In this document: positions 1 to 9,100 of the stretch, piece by piece
How the letters are laid out: each line of letters begins with the position of its first letter
Numbering within the stretch: the first letter of the stretch is position 1
NCBI RefSeq assembly: GCF_025642785.1
Contig: NZ_JANZKU010000005.1
Coordinates: 62,001 to 126,000 of the forward strand
Source of the DNA: Pseudomonas sp. RIT-PI-AD
GTDB taxonomy: Bacteria > Pseudomonadota > Gammaproteobacteria > Pseudomonadales > Pseudomonadaceae
Reading direction: 5' to 3'
DNA length: 64,000 nucleotides
Position numbers and translations under genes: made by a program
The notes under the pieces: model-generated
The model's database searches: none
Seen by the model: only the letters and a program-made list of their open reading frames with translations
Told to the model about the DNA's origin: nothing

Positions 1-1558
1 GCGCGGTGCCGGCGGCGGGGGACGGCTCGGCGGTCTCCCGGTCCGAGCCTTGCCCTTGCCCTTGCCCTTGCCCTTGCCCTTGCCCTTGCCCTTGCCCTTG
101 CCCTTGCCCTTGCCGCTGCGCGTCCTGGGCGGACTTGTCGGCCGGGTCGGTGTCCTGGCGGGCGCCGTCCTTTGCGCCCTGTTGCGCATCCTGCCGTTTC
201 TTTTCCTCCAGCAACGCCTCCACCAGGGCCTTGTTGCGTTGCGCCGGTTGCAGGTCGGGCTGGCGCTCCAGGGCACTGTCGTAGGCGTCCACGGCGGCTT
301 CCAATTGCCCGGCCTTGGCCAGGGCATTGCCGCGGTTGTAATGCGCCGTCGCGCTGTCTTCCCGGGCGAAGCGCTCGGCGGCGCCCGGGTAATCACCGGC
401 CTGGTAGAGGGCCTGGCCCTGCCATTGCGGATCGCTGAAGCGCTGGGCGGCTTCCGCCGGACGGTTCGCTTCGAGCAGGCGCTGGCCTTGCTGATCCGGC
501 CGCAGCCACAGGTCGGCGAGCTCGAAGGCCTGGCTCGGCTGCGGCAGGGCGAACAACAGGGGCAGGCAGAACAGCCAGCCACGGCGGCCGGCGCAGGCGG
601 CGAGCAGCAGCAACGGCACCAGCAGCCAATGGCCCTGATCGGCCCAGCTTTGCAAGTGCAGCGTCTCGCGGACTTCGCGCAGCCCGCTGGCCCCTTCCAG
701 CAAGCCGAGTGCGTGCAGGTCCTTGTCATCCAGGCGCGCGCTGCCGTAGCGGCCGCCGAGCTTGCCGACGAAGCGCTTGAGGCCCGGGGCATCCAGCTTC
801 GGCAGGAGGATCACGCCCTGGTCGTCCTTGAGGAAGCCGCCGTTTTCCTGGGCCACGGGCGCGCCCTGGGCGGTGCCGATGCCGAGGATGCTCAGCCGCG
901 CGCCGCGCGCGCCCAGCGCCGCGCGGATGCCGCGGCGCTCTTCGGCACTCAGGCGCGAGGTGATCAGCAGGATCCGGCCCTGCCCCTGGGCGCCCTGGTC
1001 GAGGAGCTCCAGCGCCTTGCCGACGGCCAGGTCGGCGCGGCGGCCGGCCACCGGCATGATCGAGGGCTTGAGCGATTCCAGCAGGTTGCGCGCGGTCATC
1101 AGGTCGTCGGACAGCGGCACCAGGGTATGGGCGCTGCCGGCGTAGACGACGATAGCGGTCTGCGCGTCGCGGCGTTCTTCCAGCAGGTCGAGCAGTTTGC
1201 GCCGCGCCTGTTCCAGGCGGGTCGGCGGCGCGTCGGTGGCGAGCATCGTCGGGGTCAGGTCGAGCAACACCACCAGCGGGTCGGCGCGCTTGCCGAGGCT
1301 CTGTTCGATGTGCTGCCAACTGGGCCCGAGCAGCGCCAGCAGCGCGAGCAGCCAGGCGCCGCCGAGGGCGATCCAGGGCAGGCGGCTGCCGCGCTGCCGC
1401 GAGCCCTTGAGCAGCCAGGGATGGAAGGCTTCGGGAAGCAACTGTTGCCAGCGCCCGCTGCGTCTTTCCCGGTGCCAGAGGCGCCACAGCAGCCAGCCCA
1501 GCAGGGGCAGCGCGAGCAGCCAGTAGGGTCGCAGCCAGTGTGGCCAGAGGGCGATCAT
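1..1558 (-). CDS. VWA-TPR protein (BatB/BatC-like), 3' end outside the window
   Basis: This membrane-anchored protein is the last visible gene of a bat-type cluster. Such proteins are thought to act in the periplasm with a MoxR chaperone ATPase. The frame opens with ATG at 1558 and is still open at the window edge (about 519 codons). It starts with one membrane segment (residues about 11-26) and a second at about 62-80. A von Willebrand factor A domain follows, with a metal-site motif LDLTPTM where the usual form is DxSxS, so both serines are threonines. After two more hydrophobic stretches (about 315-345) come TPR-like repeats (AHYNRGNALAKAGQLEAA). The C-terminus is a hydrophilic Gln/Gly/Lys/Asp tail with a Gln-Gly run encoded by a hexanucleotide repeat. 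The start overlaps the stop of the upstream VWA gene as ATGA, which indicates translational coupling. It corresponds to PAO1 PA3074 by order. Confidence 0.9.
   Translation of the reverse strand, partial: MIALWPHWLRPYWLLALPLLGWLLWRLWHRERRSGRWQQLLPEAFHPWLLKGSRQRGSRLPWIALGGAWLLALLALLGPSWQHIEQSLGKRADPLVVLLDLTPTMLATDAPPTRLEQARRKLLDLLEERRDAQTAIVVYAGSAHTLVPLSDDLMTARNLLESLKPSIMPVAGRRADLAVGKALELLDQGAQGQGRILLITSRLSAEERRGIRAALGARGARLSILGIGTAQGAPVAQENGGFLKDDQGVILLPKLDAPGLKRFVGKLGGRYGSARLDDKDLHALGLLEGASGLREVRETLHLQSWADQGHWLLVPLLLLAACAGRRGWLFCLPLLFALPQPSQAFELADLWLRPDQQGQRLLEANRPAEAAQRFSDPQWQGQALYQAGDYPGAAERFAREDSATAHYNRGNALAKAGQLEAAVDAYDSALERQPDLQPAQRNKALVEALLEEKKRQDAQQGAKDGARQDTDPADKSAQDAQRQGQGQGQGQGQGQGQGQGQGQGSDRETAEPSPAAGTA
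48..113. repeat. Hexanucleotide tandem repeat (CCTTGC)11 inside the VWA-TPR gene
   Basis: Eleven perfect copies of CCTTGC run from 48 to 113; an imperfect copy (CCGCTGC) follows. On the coding (minus) strand they read caa-ggg, giving alternating Gln and Gly in the C-terminal tail of the VWA-TPR protein. The 6-bp unit changes protein length but never the reading frame. Confidence 0.95.
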
Positions 1559-2559
1559 TCGGCCCTCCGGCGCAACCGGGCGTGGGGCCAGAGCACCCGG
1601 ACGACGAACAGCAGGCTGAGCAGCAGGGCGCCGGCCAGCGGCCAGGGGTACAGCGCCTTGGCCGGGCGCGCCTGGGTCGGCGCCTGGGCCACCGGCTCCA
1701 GTTCGTCGAGGGCCGCCTCGATGCGCGCCAGCTCGCCGCCGTCGCGGGCCCGGAAATACTCGCCGCCGGTGCGCTCGGCGATGGCGCTCAGCGTCGCCTC
1801 GTCGAGGTCGAGCCCGGGGTTCATGGCGAACAGGCCAAGGGCGCCGGCCTGGTTGGGATCGGCGCCGATGCCGATGGTGTAGACCTTGACCTTTTCCTCG
1901 GCGGCCAGGCGCGCCGCGGTCAGGGGCTCCACCTCGCCACCGGTGTTGGCGCCGTCGGTGACCAGCACCAGCACCCGGCTCTCCGCCGGACGTTGGCGCA
2001 GGCGCTTGACGCCCAGGCCGATGGCGTCGCCGAGGGCGGTGTTTTTGCCGGCGATGCCGATCAGCGCCTCGTCCAGCCAGGTGTGCACGGTCTTGCGGTC
2101 GAAGGTCAGCGGCGCCTGCAGGTAGGCCTGGCTGCCGAACAGGATCAGGCCGACCCGATCGCCCTGGCGACCGTCGATGAAACCGCCCATCAGCCGCTTG
2201 ACCAGTTCCAGGCGGCTGACCTTGCGCCCATCCAGCAGCATGTCGGGATATTCCATGGAGCCGGAGACGTCCACCGCCAGCAGCAGGTCGCGCCCGCTGG
2301 AAGGCAGCGGCAGGGGATTGCCGACCCATTCCGGTCGCGCGGCGGCCGCCAGCAGCAACAGCCACAGCAGGGCAAAGCGCGCCTGTTGGCGCCAGGCCGG
2401 CAGGTGCAGGCGGGCGCGACGGCCGGCCAGGCTTTCCAGTTCGCCGAGAAAGCTCGCGTGCAGCGCCGCCTCGCCGCTGTCCGCGGGCGGCAGCACTCGG
2501 CGCAACAGCCAGGGCAGCGGCGCGAGCAGCAGGATCCAGGGCCAGGCGAACTCAAACAT
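1555..2559 (-). CDS. VWA-domain membrane protein (BatA-like)
   Basis: This 334-residue inner-membrane protein carries a periplasmic or cytoplasmic von Willebrand factor A domain. It has an N-terminal membrane segment (residues 5-20), a second at about 60-74, the VWA domain, and a C-terminal membrane segment at about 305-325. The metal-ion site is canonical: D97-x-S99-x-S101, followed by the LVLVTDGANTGGE strand. BatA-type proteins are known from Bacteroides aerotolerance operons and pair with MoxR ATPases and DUF58 proteins; their molecular task is not settled. The gene starts 2 bp after the DUF4381 stop and its own stop overlaps the next start (ATGA), so the five genes from 5022 to 1 are one operon. 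Confidence 0.93.
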   Translation of the reverse strand: MFEFAWPWILLLAPLPWLLRRVLPPADSGEAALHASFLGELESLAGRRARLHLPAWRQQARFALLWLLLLAAAARPEWVGNPLPLPSSGRDLLLAVDVSGSMEYPDMLLDGRKVSRLELVKRLMGGFIDGRQGDRVGLILFGSQAYLQAPLTFDRKTVHTWLDEALIGIAGKNTALGDAIGLGVKRLRQRPAESRVLVLVTDGANTGGEVEPLTAARLAAEEKVKVYTIGIGADPNQAGALGLFAMNPGLDLDEATLSAIAERTGGEYFRARDGGELARIEAALDELEPVAQAPTQARPAKALYPWPLAGALLLSLLFVVRVLWPHARLRRRAE

Positions 2560-3049
2560 GACGGCGCACCCAGGTGTCGATCGCCAGGTACAGGCCTTCG
2601 ATGGCCTTGTCGTCGAGCCGGCAGTCCGGGCGATAGGCGCCTTCCACCAGGATCATCCAGCGGGTCAGGCCGGCGGCCGGGCAGCGGCTGTCGAGGAATG
2701 CCAGCCAGGCGCGACCGCTCAGCACGTGGCTGGCCTCGTGCGGATACTGGGCGCGGCACAGGCGCTTGAGCAGCGCGTTGAGCTGTTGCAGCCAGTGCTG
2801 GGCGGGCTGCCCACCGTAGGGCTTGGACAAGCCCGCCAGTTCGGCGAGGGCGGCCTGGCGCAGCGGGTCGAGACCGGCCGGATCGGCCGGGCGGCGAGGG
2901 GCCTGGCGCGGCAGGCGTCGCAGCAGGCGCCAGAAGCCCCACAGCAGCAGCGGCAACAGGAGCGCCAGCAACCACCAGCCGGGCGCCGGCGGCCACCAGA
3001 GGACGGCCGGCGGCGCGATGGGCGGCGCCAGTTGGTCGAGTGGATTCAC
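2552..3049 (-). CDS. DUF4381 membrane protein
   Basis: This 165-residue protein matches the DUF4381 family, which occurs almost only between DUF58 and VWA genes in MoxR clusters. It has a short Pro-rich N-terminus (NPLDQLAPPIAPP), one membrane segment at about 24-43, a basic stretch, and a soluble helical domain containing an HWLQQLNALLKRL motif. I place the start at GTG 3049, which overlaps the DUF58 stop as GTGA and begins directly at the conserved N-terminus. The same frame is open further upstream, but that part lies over the DUF58 gene and has no family similarity. Its likely role is as a membrane partner of the MoxR/VWA complex; no enzymatic motif is visible. Confidence 0.9.
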   Translation of the reverse strand: MNPLDQLAPPIAPPAVLWWPPAPGWWLLALLLPLLLWGFWRLLRRLPRQAPRRPADPAGLDPLRQAALAELAGLSKPYGGQPAQHWLQQLNALLKRLCRAQYPHEASHVLSGRAWLAFLDSRCPAAGLTRWMILVEGAYRPDCRLDDKAIEGLYLAIDTWVRRHV

Positions 3050-3972
3050 CGGCCCGCCCCTTTCTGCTGCAAGTGTTCGCGCAGTTGTTCGACCACCTCC
3101 TGGCGGGTGCTCAGCGGCAGCAACAGCACGCCGAGCTTCTGCGACAGGCGTTGCCAGCGCGCGCGGCGGGTTTCGGCCTGCTGGCCATAGGCCTGGCGCA
3201 GCTCGGCGTCGTGGGTATCCAGCTCCAGTTGCGCGTCGCGGTCGGCGAAACGCAGCAAGCCGGCGGCCGGCAGCGCGTGATCGAGCGGGTCGGACAGCGG
3301 CAGCAGGATCAGGTCGGTGTGCCGCGCCAGCAGGCCGAGCTGCAGTTCGGACGTGTCCGACAGGGCGCGCTCGTCGCAGAGAATCACCACCAGGCTGCCG
3401 GGGCGCAGCACTTCGCGGGCGCGGCGCAGGGCCAGGCTGAAACCGTCGCGGTTGGGTGCCACCTCGGCGTCCAGGCTGTGATTGACCCGGACCAGCCGGC
3501 TGAGCAGTTGCAACAGGCTCTGCTTGCTGCGCCGCGGTTTGATCTCGTGGTGCTCGGCGTCGCCGAACACCAGGCCGCCGATCCGGTCGTTGTGAGCCAG
3601 CGCGGCCCAGCCGAACAGACTCGCGGCCTGGGCGGCGAGCACCGACTTGAAGGCCAGCCCGCTGCCGAAGAACAACCGGCGGCTCTGTTCCACCAGGACG
3701 AACACCGGGCGTTCGCGCTCCTCGTGGAACAGCTTGGTATGGGGTTCCTGGGTACGCGCGGTGACGCGCCAATCGATGGTGCGCACGTCGTCGCCGGCCT
3801 GGTAGACGCGCACCTGGTCAAAGTCCACGCCACGCCCGCGCAGCTTTGAATGGTGCAGGCCGACCAGCGGGCTGCGCCGCGAGGGCGTCGAGAACAGTTG
3901 CACCTCGCGCGCGCGGTGGCGCATCTCGATCAGCTCGGCGAGGCTGGCATAGACGCCGGGTTGCACGGGCAT
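3046..3972 (-). CDS. DUF58 domain protein
   Basis: This 308-residue soluble protein has the DUF58 signature near its N-terminus: GVDFDQVRVYQAGDD, then RTIDWRVTART and KLFHEERER (residues about 50-90). DUF58 proteins have a VWA-like fold and are encoded next to MoxR ATPases; they are regarded as adaptors or clients of that chaperone. The gene lies 69 bp downstream of the MoxR gene and overlaps the DUF4381 start by four bases (GTGA). No membrane segment is present, unlike the longer DUF58 proteins of other bacteria. The family assignment is firm; the biochemical role is not known. Confidence 0.92.
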   Translation of the reverse strand: MPVQPGVYASLAELIEMRHRAREVQLFSTPSRRSPLVGLHHSKLRGRGVDFDQVRVYQAGDDVRTIDWRVTARTQEPHTKLFHEERERPVFVLVEQSRRLFFGSGLAFKSVLAAQAASLFGWAALAHNDRIGGLVFGDAEHHEIKPRRSKQSLLQLLSRLVRVNHSLDAEVAPNRDGFSLALRRAREVLRPGSLVVILCDERALSDTSELQLGLLARHTDLILLPLSDPLDHALPAAGLLRFADRDAQLELDTHDAELRQAYGQQAETRRARWQRLSQKLGVLLLPLSTRQEVVEQLREHLQQKGAGR

Positions 3973-4041
3973 GGATTCAGCGGTTCCGGCGGGCGCGGGG
4001 CCGGCGTCGGGACGAGGGCGTGGGCGCTTGCAAGGGCGCCA

Positions 4042-5022
4042 TCAGGCCACCGCGACCACGTCGAGAATGCGTTGCAGTACGCGATCCTGGTCGATCCCGG
4101 CGGCTTCGGCTTCGAACGACAGGATCACCCGGTGGCGCAGCACGTCGAACAGCATCGCCTGGATGTCTTCCGGGCTGACGAAGTCCCGCCCGGCCAGCCA
4201 GGCGTGGGCGCGCGCGCAACGGTCGAGGGAGATCGAGCCCCGCGGGCTGGCGCCGTAGGCCAGCCATTCGGCCAGCTCGGCGTCGAATTTCGCCGGGGTG
4301 CGGGTGGCCATCACCAGTTGCACCAGGTATTCCTCCACCGCGTCGGCCATGTACAGCCCGAGGATTTCCTTGCGCGCGGCGAAGATCGCCTGCTGGCTGA
4401 CCTTGTGTTCCGGCTTGGTTTCGCCGTTGAGCGCCTCGCCCCGCGCCTGCTGGAGGATCTTGCGTTCCACCGAGGCGTCGGGGAAGCCGATCTTCACGTG
4501 CATCAGGAAGCGGTCGAGCTGCGCCTCCGGCAGGGGGTAGGTGCCTTCCTGCTCGATCGGGTTCTGGGTCGCCATCACCAGGAACAGCGGCGACAGGTCG
4601 TAGGTGGAGCGGCCGATGGAGACTTGGCGCTCGGCCATGGCCTCGAGCAGCGCCGACTGGACCTTGGCCGGAGCCCGGTTGATCTCGTCGGCGAGCACCA
4701 GGTTGTGGAAGATCGGCCCCTGCTGGAACACGAAGCTGCCGGTCTCCGGCCGGTAGATCTCGGTGCCGGTGATGTCCGCGGGGAGCAGGTCGGGGGTGAA
4801 CTGGATGCGGTGGAACTCGGCCTCGACGCCTTCCGCCAGGTCCTTGATCGCCTTGGTCTTGGCCAGGCCCGGCGCGCCTTCCACCAGCAGGTGGCCGTCG
4901 GCGAGCAGGGCGATCAGCAGGCGCTCGATGAGCTTCTCCTGGCCGAGGATCTGGGTCGAGAGAAAGCTGCGCAGCTCGACGATGTGCTGCCGGTGGGTAA
5001 GGGTCTGGGTTTCGCTGCTCAT
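4042..5022 (-). CDS. MoxR-family AAA+ ATPase
   Basis: This 326-residue MoxR ATPase is predicted to remodel or mature partner proteins, here the DUF58 and VWA proteins encoded downstream. Walker A is GAPGLAKT (residues 49-56), Walker B is LVLADEINRAP, and sensor 1 is in FLVMATQNPIEQEGTYPLPEAQLDRF, all typical of the MoxR-proper subfamily. The C-terminal helical lid ends in the ASPRGSISLDRCARAHAWLAGRDFV pattern that is conserved in MoxR. It is the first gene of the cluster. Nothing in the sequence points to its substrate. Confidence 0.95.
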   Translation of the reverse strand: MSSETQTLTHRQHIVELRSFLSTQILGQEKLIERLLIALLADGHLLVEGAPGLAKTKAIKDLAEGVEAEFHRIQFTPDLLPADITGTEIYRPETGSFVFQQGPIFHNLVLADEINRAPAKVQSALLEAMAERQVSIGRSTYDLSPLFLVMATQNPIEQEGTYPLPEAQLDRFLMHVKIGFPDASVERKILQQARGEALNGETKPEHKVSQQAIFAARKEILGLYMADAVEEYLVQLVMATRTPAKFDAELAEWLAYGASPRGSISLDRCARAHAWLAGRDFVSPEDIQAMLFDVLRHRVILSFEAEAAGIDQDRVLQRILDVVAVA

Positions 5023-5401
5023 GCCTGTTTCACCACTCCGGCCATCCGGCCATGTCGTACGTTGCCGGGCGATCGGCCGGCGAGGCGGGGCGCGCGGTCC
5101 GCGCCGGCGGCCGGCGGCCGGCGATCCGACCTGCCCGCGTCACACATCCGGCACATGGTAGCCCAGGTGCGCGGCGTATCGTAATGAGGCGCCGGGCGAA
5201 TGCCCAGGGGCGACCGGCCGATTCTGCCTTCGCTGTGAGCGACCGCTCATCCCGCCCTTGGGTCCGGGGGTGAGTCAATCGGCGCTCGCGTGGTCTAGTT
5301 TTTCGACGGCCGTCCATGCCCGCCTCCCGAAGGGAGCGATCCGGGCGACGAAGCGGCGGCTCCCTCAAGACCCCACGCGGGGATGCAACGGAGAGACGGA
5401 C
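5023..5401. other. Intergenic region between the MoxR operon and the metallothionein gene
   Basis: This stretch of 379 bases must hold the divergent promoters for the MoxR operon (minus) and the metallothionein gene (plus). I see no gene with family similarity. A weak promoter-like hexamer TCTAGT lies near 5294, but no clear -35 box pairs with it. The open frames that cross the region on both strands are high-GC artefacts. Confidence 0.5.
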
Positions 5402-5560
5402 ATGAGCCAGAACACCTGCGCCTGTAGTCAATGCAATTGCTCGATCGGCAGCGATTACGTCGAGAAGGACGGCAAGAAATACTGCTGCCAGGCCTGCGCC
5501 AGCGGCCACGCGACGGGCAGCCCATGCAGCCACCCTGGATGCAAGTGCGGCGCCAAGTGA
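5402..5560 (+). CDS. Small bacterial metallothionein (BmtA/SmtA-like)
   Basis: This 52-residue metallothionein binds Zn and other thiophilic metals in the cytoplasm. It contains ten cysteines (6, 8, 11, 13, 28, 29, 32, 42, 47, 49) and two histidines (36 and 44). They are arranged as CxCxxCxC, then YCCxxCASGH, then CxHxxCxC, the order expected for bacterial metallothioneins with a zinc-finger-like centre. A GGAGAG ribosome site precedes ATG 5402. The protein ends two residues after the last metal cluster, so it lacks the roughly 25-residue acidic tail that I recall on P. aeruginosa PmtA and P. fluorescens BmtA. It stands alone between convergently unrelated genes and is followed at once by a hairpin. 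Confidence 0.93.
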   Translation: MSQNTCACSQCNCSIGSDYVEKDGKKYCCQACASGHATGSPCSHPGCKCGAK

Positions 5561-5568
5561 TGCCATGG

Positions 5569-5599
5569 GGGACGGAGGGCCCGCCGGGGTCTCCGTCCC
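5569..5599 (+). terminator. Hairpin after the metallothionein gene
   Basis: A perfect 9-bp inverted repeat (GGGACGGAG / CTCCGTCCC) with a 13-nt loop starts 8 bases after the metallothionein stop codon. No T-run follows, so it may be a weak or Rho-assisted terminator or an mRNA-protecting stem. Confidence 0.6.
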
Positions 5600-5732
5600 A
5601 TTCCGGGGCCGTCATCGCCGCGGCAGCGGCGGGTGGCTCATGCATTTCCGGTCGCTGTGGGCCCCGGGCACCCTCGGGTTTCGCCGCGTGGCGAGCACTG
5701 CGACACCTTGTCCGTTGTTTCCTGACCGAAAA

Positions 5733-5748
5733 TGTCGCAGCGCGACAA
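5733..5748 (+). promoter_or_regulatory. Candidate ArgR half-site upstream of gdhB
   Basis: TGTCGC followed by eight bases and AA matches the P. aeruginosa ArgR half-site (TGTCGC-N8-AA) exactly. A degenerate second copy (TGTTTC-N8-AA) lies at 5716-5731. P. aeruginosa gdhB is known to be arginine-inducible through ArgR, so the position is meaningful. The 17-bp spacing of the two copies does not fit the usual direct-repeat period that I remember, which lowers confidence. Confidence 0.5.
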
Positions 5749-6139
5749 GCGGCCGGGGGGCTTCCATCGATAAGCTCTACACGAATGTGACCGATGGGTC
5801 CGAGGGACTTTTCGAATTGGCTGTGCTCGTTCATATCCTGTTGCAACAAGTCGGGGCGGCGCTTTCCAGCGGTGCATTCCCGTCGTCCCCGAGTCTCCCG
5901 CATTCCGCCGTTCCTTCGACGCTGTCGTTCGCTCCCGCGCCCTCCGGGCCGGTCGAGCGGGCCCGCGGGGCGACACCCACCCGTCACCCCCGTACCCGAA
6001 TTCCCCACGCACGCCACCGCCATCCCCGGTCCGCGCGCCGTCTTTCGGCGGCGCTTCGACCCTGCCTGCCCAGCGGGCGGGCGCCGGTGGCTGTACCTGA
6101 CGATGTCATCCTGCACAACAAGCCAAGTGGAGCATAACC

Positions 6140-9100
6140 ATGGCGTTCTTTACTGCGGCCAGCAAAGCCGACTTCCAGCATCAACTGCAAGCGGCCCTGG
6201 CACAGCACGTCAGCGAGCAGGCACTGCCACAAGTGAGCCTGTTCGCCGAGCAATTCTTCGGCATCATCGCGCTCGACGAGCTCACCCAGCGCCGGCTCTC
6301 CGACCTGGTCGGCTCCACCTTGTCCTCCTGGCGCCTGCTCGAGCAGTTCGACCATGCCAAGCCGGAAGTCCGGGTGTTCAACCCCGACTATGAGAAGCAC
6401 GGCTGGCAGTCCACCCACACCGCCGTGGAAGTGCTGCACCCGGACATCCCCTTCCTGGTCGACTCGGTGCGGATGGAGCTGAACCGCCACGGCCACAGCA
6501 TCCATACCCTGCAGAACAGCGTGCTCAGCGTGCGCCGCAACGACAAGGGCGAGTTGCTGGAAGTCCTGCCGAAGGGCACCCAGGGCGAAGGCGTGCGCCA
6601 GGAATCCCTGATGTTCCTGGAGATCGACCGCTGCGCCAGCCCCACCGACATGCGCGCCCTGGAAAAAGCGGTGCTGGAAGTGCTCGGCGAAGTCCGCCTG
6701 ACCGTCGCCGATTTCCAGCCGATGAAAGCCAAGGCTCGCGAGCTGCTGGCTTGGCTGGACAAGGCCAAGCTGCAGGCCGACGCCACCGAGCGCGAAGAGA
6801 TCAAGGTGTTCCTGGAGTGGCTGCTGGACAACCACTTCACCTTCCTCGGCTATGAAGAGTTCACCCTGGTGGACGAGGCCGGCGGCGGCCGCCTGGTCTA
6901 CGAACCGTCCTCCCTGCTGGGCCTGTCCAAGCTGCTGCGCAGCGGCCTGAGCGACGAGGACCTGCACGTCGAACCCTACGCGGTGAAATACCTGCGCGAG
7001 CCGGAACTGCTGTCCTTCGCCAAGGCCGCGCAGCCGAGCCGCGTGCACCGGCCGGCCTACCCGGATTTCGTTTCCATCCGCGAACTGGATGCCACCGGCA
7101 AGGTGGTCAAGGAGTGCCGTTTCCTCGGCCTCTACACCTCCATCGCCTACAGCGAAAGCGTCCGCGAGATTCCCTACATCCGCCGCAAGGTGGCCGAGGT
7201 CGAGCGCCGCTCGGGCTTCGATGCCCAGGGTCACCTGGGCAAGGAGCTGGTCAAGGTGCTGGAGGTTCTGCCCCGCGACGACCTGTTCCAGACCCCGGTG
7301 GAGGAGCTGTTCAACACCGCGCTGTCCATCGTGCAGATCCAGGAGCGCAACAAGGTTCGCCTGTTCCTGCGCTTCGATCCCTACGGACGCTTCGTCTATG
7401 CCCTGGCCTACGTGCCGCGCGACGTCTATTCCACCGAAAGCCGCCTGCGCATCCAGCAGGTGCTGGTGGACCGCCTGCACGCCACCGACTGCGAGTTCTG
7501 GACCTACTTCTCCGAGTCGGTGCTAGCCCGCGTCCAACTGATCCTGCGCGTCGACCCGAAGACCAAGCTGGACATCGATCCGCAGCAACTGGAACGCGAA
7601 GTCATCCAGGCCTGCCGCTCCTGGCAGGACGACCTCTCCGGGCTGGTCGTCGAAAGCTTCGGCGAAGCCCAGGGCACCCGCGTGCTGGCGGATTTCCCGA
7701 AGAACTTCCCGGCGGGCTACCGCGAGCGTTTCGCGCCCCATTCGGCCGTGGTCGACCTGCAGCACCTGCTCAGCCTGTCGGAAGATCGCCCGCTGGTGAT
7801 GAGCTTCTACCAGCCCCTCGCCCAGGGCGAAGAGCGCCTGCTGCACTGCAAGCTGTACCACGCGGATACCCCGCTGGCGCTGTCGGACGTGCTGCCGATC
7901 CTGGAGAACCTCGGCCTGCGCGTGCTCGGTGAGTTCCCCTATCGCCTGCACCATCGCCAGGGCCGCGAGTTCTGGATCCACGATTTCGCCTTCAGCTGCC
8001 CCGACGGGCTGGACGTGGACATCCAGCAGCTCAACGACACCCTGCAGGATGCCTTCGTGCAGATCGTGCGCGGCGCCGCCGAGAACGACGCCTTCAACCG
8101 CCTGGTGCTGACCGCCGGTCTGCCTTGGCGCGATGTCGCCCTGCTGCGTGCCTATGCGCGCTACCTGAAGCAGATCCGCCTCGGCTTCGACCTGGGCTAC
8201 ATCGCCAGCACGCTGCTCAACCACACCGACATCGCCCGCGAACTGGTGCGCCTGTTCAAGACCCGCTTCTACCTGGCGCGCAAACTCACCGCCGACGATC
8301 TCGAAGACAAGCAGCAGCGCCTGGAGCAGGCGATCCTGTCCGCCCTGGACAACGTCGCCGTGCTCAACGAGGACCGCATCCTGCGGCGCTACCTGGACCT
8401 GATCAAGGCCACCTTGCGCACCAACTTCTACCAGCCCGACGCCAACGGCCAGGCGAAGAGCTACTTCAGCTTCAAGTTCAACCCCAAGGCGATCCCGGAG
8501 CTGCCCAAGCCGGTGCCCAAGTTCGAGGTGTTCGTCTATTCCCCCCGCGTGGAAGGCGTGCACCTGCGCTTCGGCAAGGTCGCCCGTGGCGGCCTGCGCT
8601 GGTCGGATCGCGAGGAAGACTTCCGCACCGAGGTGCTGGGCCTGGTCAAGGCGCAGCAGGTGAAGAATGCCGTCATCGTGCCGGTCGGCGCCAAGGGCGG
8701 CTTCATCCCGCGGCGGCTGCCGGTGGGCGGCGGACGCGATGACATCCAGGCGGAGGCCATCGCCTGCTACCGGATTTTCATCTCCGGCCTGCTCGACCTC
8801 ACCGACAACCTCAAGGAAGGCGACGTGGTACCGCCGGCCAACGTGGTGCGCCACGACGAGGACGATCCCTATCTGGTGGTGGCGGCCGACAAGGGCACCG
8901 CGACTTTCTCCGACATCGCCAACGGCATCGCCGCCGAGTACGGCTTCTGGCTCGGCGACGCCTTCGCCTCCGGCGGCTCGGCGGGTTACGACCACAAGGG
9001 CATGGGCATCACCGCCAAGGGCGGCTGGGTCTCGGTGCAGCGGCACTTCCGCGAGCACGGCATCGACGTGCAGAAGGACAACATCACTGTCATTGGCATC

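Larger units (their letters stand above)
5561..6139. other. Long intergenic leader upstream of gdhB
   Basis: These 579 bases have no recognisable gene. They hold the metallothionein hairpin (5569-5599), an ArgR-like half-site (5733-5748) and, close to gdhB, a GGAG ribosome site. If the ArgR-like site controls gdhB from nearby, the transcript would carry a leader of more than 350 nt. Confidence 0.55.

Noticed and set aside
48-113. Short tandem repeats as a possible CRISPR array
   Set aside because: The unit is 6 bp without spacers and lies in a coding frame; no cas genes are present.
50-1882. 610-codon open frame on the plus strand at the window start, including a Leu-Pro repeat
   Set aside because: It is antisense to the VWA genes; the repeat comes from the CCTTGC hexamers. 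The minus-strand reading gives recognisable VWA and TPR domains.
5565-6137. 190-codon plus-strand frame between the metallothionein gene and gdhB
   Set aside because: No ribosome site, no family similarity, and overlapping frames of similar length exist on the other strand.
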